Source: PNON01 sp963757065
GTDB taxonomy: Bacteria > Chloroflexota > Anaerolineae > Anaerolineales > Anaerolineaceae
Length of the DNA stretch: 64,000 bases
Reading direction: 5' to 3'
Assembly: GCA_963757065.1 (NCBI GenBank)
Contig: CAVWQC010000001.1
Span: 577,753 to 641,752, forward strand
The notes beneath the pieces were generated by a model that had not been told where the DNA came from, made no database searches, and saw only the letters and a list, made by a program, of their open reading frames with translations. Made by a program: the position numbers and the translations under genes. Positions 63,777 to 64,000 of the stretch are shown here, piece by piece (positions within the stretch are counted from its first letter, which is position 1; each line of letters starts with the position of its first letter).

Positions 63777-64000
63777 CTATATCATCTTGTTGATTTCTTT
63801 TTGCTGAATATTTAACATCATTTCAGCGATGCTGAAGTCCACTTCGTTGTCCACATCCCATGCTTCCAATGGATCGATCTCGAACATCATGGGGCGTTCT
63901 CCCAGGCGATTCCGCCTGGCGGTCAAATGTGACCTGGTGAAGATATACATGCACGAATTCTCCTCAAAAAATGGCGGCAGGTCCTGGGTTTGAAGCAGGA
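63777..64000 (-). CDS. CMP-sugar cytidylyltransferase-like protein, C-terminal part (runs off the window)
   Basis: The last 74 residues are visible: LLQTQDLPPFFEENSCMYIFTRS, RRNRLGERPMMFEIDPLEAWDVDNEVDFSIAEMM. The (M/F)EIDxxEAWDVDNEVDF block is typical of acylneuraminate/3-deoxy-manno-octulosonate-type cytidylyltransferases (NeuA, PseF, KdsB-like). They activate an acidic sugar with CTP. It is first of the genes visible in the operon here, and its start lies beyond 64000. The sugar could be sialic, legionaminic or pseudaminic acid, or a relative. Confidence 0.75.
   Translation of the reverse strand, partial: LLQTQDLPPFFEENSCMYIFTRSHLTARRNRLGERPMMFEIDPLEAWDVDNEVDFSIAEMMLNIQQKEINKMI

Noticed and set aside
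1..64000. CRISPR array or cas genes
   Set aside because: No regularly spaced direct repeats of 23-40 bases and no Cas-like proteins were seen.
1..64000. Insertion sequence or transposase
   Set aside because: No protein with a transposase DDE or HUH pattern was found.

Overview
The window most likely comes from a Chloroflexota bacterium of the Anaerolineae type. This is an inference from gene style, not from a marker gene: Thr/Pro-rich 'TPTPT' stalks on secreted proteins, a MalT-like LuxR regulator preceded by a small conserved protein, a helicase XPB/Ssl2 N-terminal-like protein, DUF4349 and NBR1-Ig lipoproteins, and the mix of surface-glycan genes. About 20 otherwise intact genes carry one- or two-base frameshifts. 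That density is more typical of uncorrected indel errors (long-read or 454 data) than of decay, so frameshifted genes are given as whole genes with the break stated.

Layout. 0-5.6 kb: an AlaX-type tRNA editing protein, two tandem YwaF-like membrane proteins, and a MASE1-PAS-PAS-PAS-GGDEF diguanylate cyclase. 5.9-9.9 kb: a promoter, a compact structured RNA with its own terminator, a run of hairpins, then a secreted-fibre operon (TasA/camelysin-like protein, SipW-type signal peptidase, second TasA-like protein, and a second signal peptidase fused to a large extracytoplasmic C-terminal region). 10-12.7 kb: DUF4349 lipoprotein, pentapeptide-repeat protein, zinc-ribbon membrane protein.

12.7-17.9 kb: a compact minus-strand phage-derived cassette (small-terminase-like protein, coiled-coil/TM protein, terminase N-terminus fused to a holin-like tail, connector-like protein, GH25 lysozyme, tail/fibre-like proteins). 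It is driven by a near-consensus promoter overlapped by a GAAC-N4-GTTC SOS-type operator. 18-23.2 kb: an AT-rich array of seven unrelated minus-strand accessory genes, separated by short GC-rich spacers that share repeats, resembling a gene-cassette array.

23.3-38.2 kb: chromosomal genes: a sugar-epimerase-like reductase, lipoproteins, DUF4395/DUF4386 membrane proteins, a MalT-like LuxR regulator, NAD(P)-dependent enzymes, an XRE-DUF2178 regulatory pair with an overlapping operator, a zinc metallopeptidase, a GNAT acetyltransferase, isoprenylcysteine methyltransferase-like proteins and a DUF559 nuclease. 38.3-53.3 kb: an SH3 membrane protein, hemerythrin, tRNA-Gly(TCC), an MglA-like GTPase with a DUF4388 partner, a short ORF/RNA element with a possible Shine-Dalgarno switch, a glycosyltransferase/methyltransferase pair, a five-repeat surface protein, pfkA, an XPB-like protein and a glycine C-acetyltransferase/AONS family enzyme.

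53.3-64 kb: a minus-strand surface-polysaccharide operon that continues beyond the window: cytidylyltransferase, 2-hydroxyacid dehydrogenase, SDR, DUF115 transferase, GT2, GT39, Wzz-like, O-antigen ligase-like, sulfotransferase, DUF6056 and GT2. Together these could make a CMP-activated sugar, assemble a glycan, ligate it and sulfate it.
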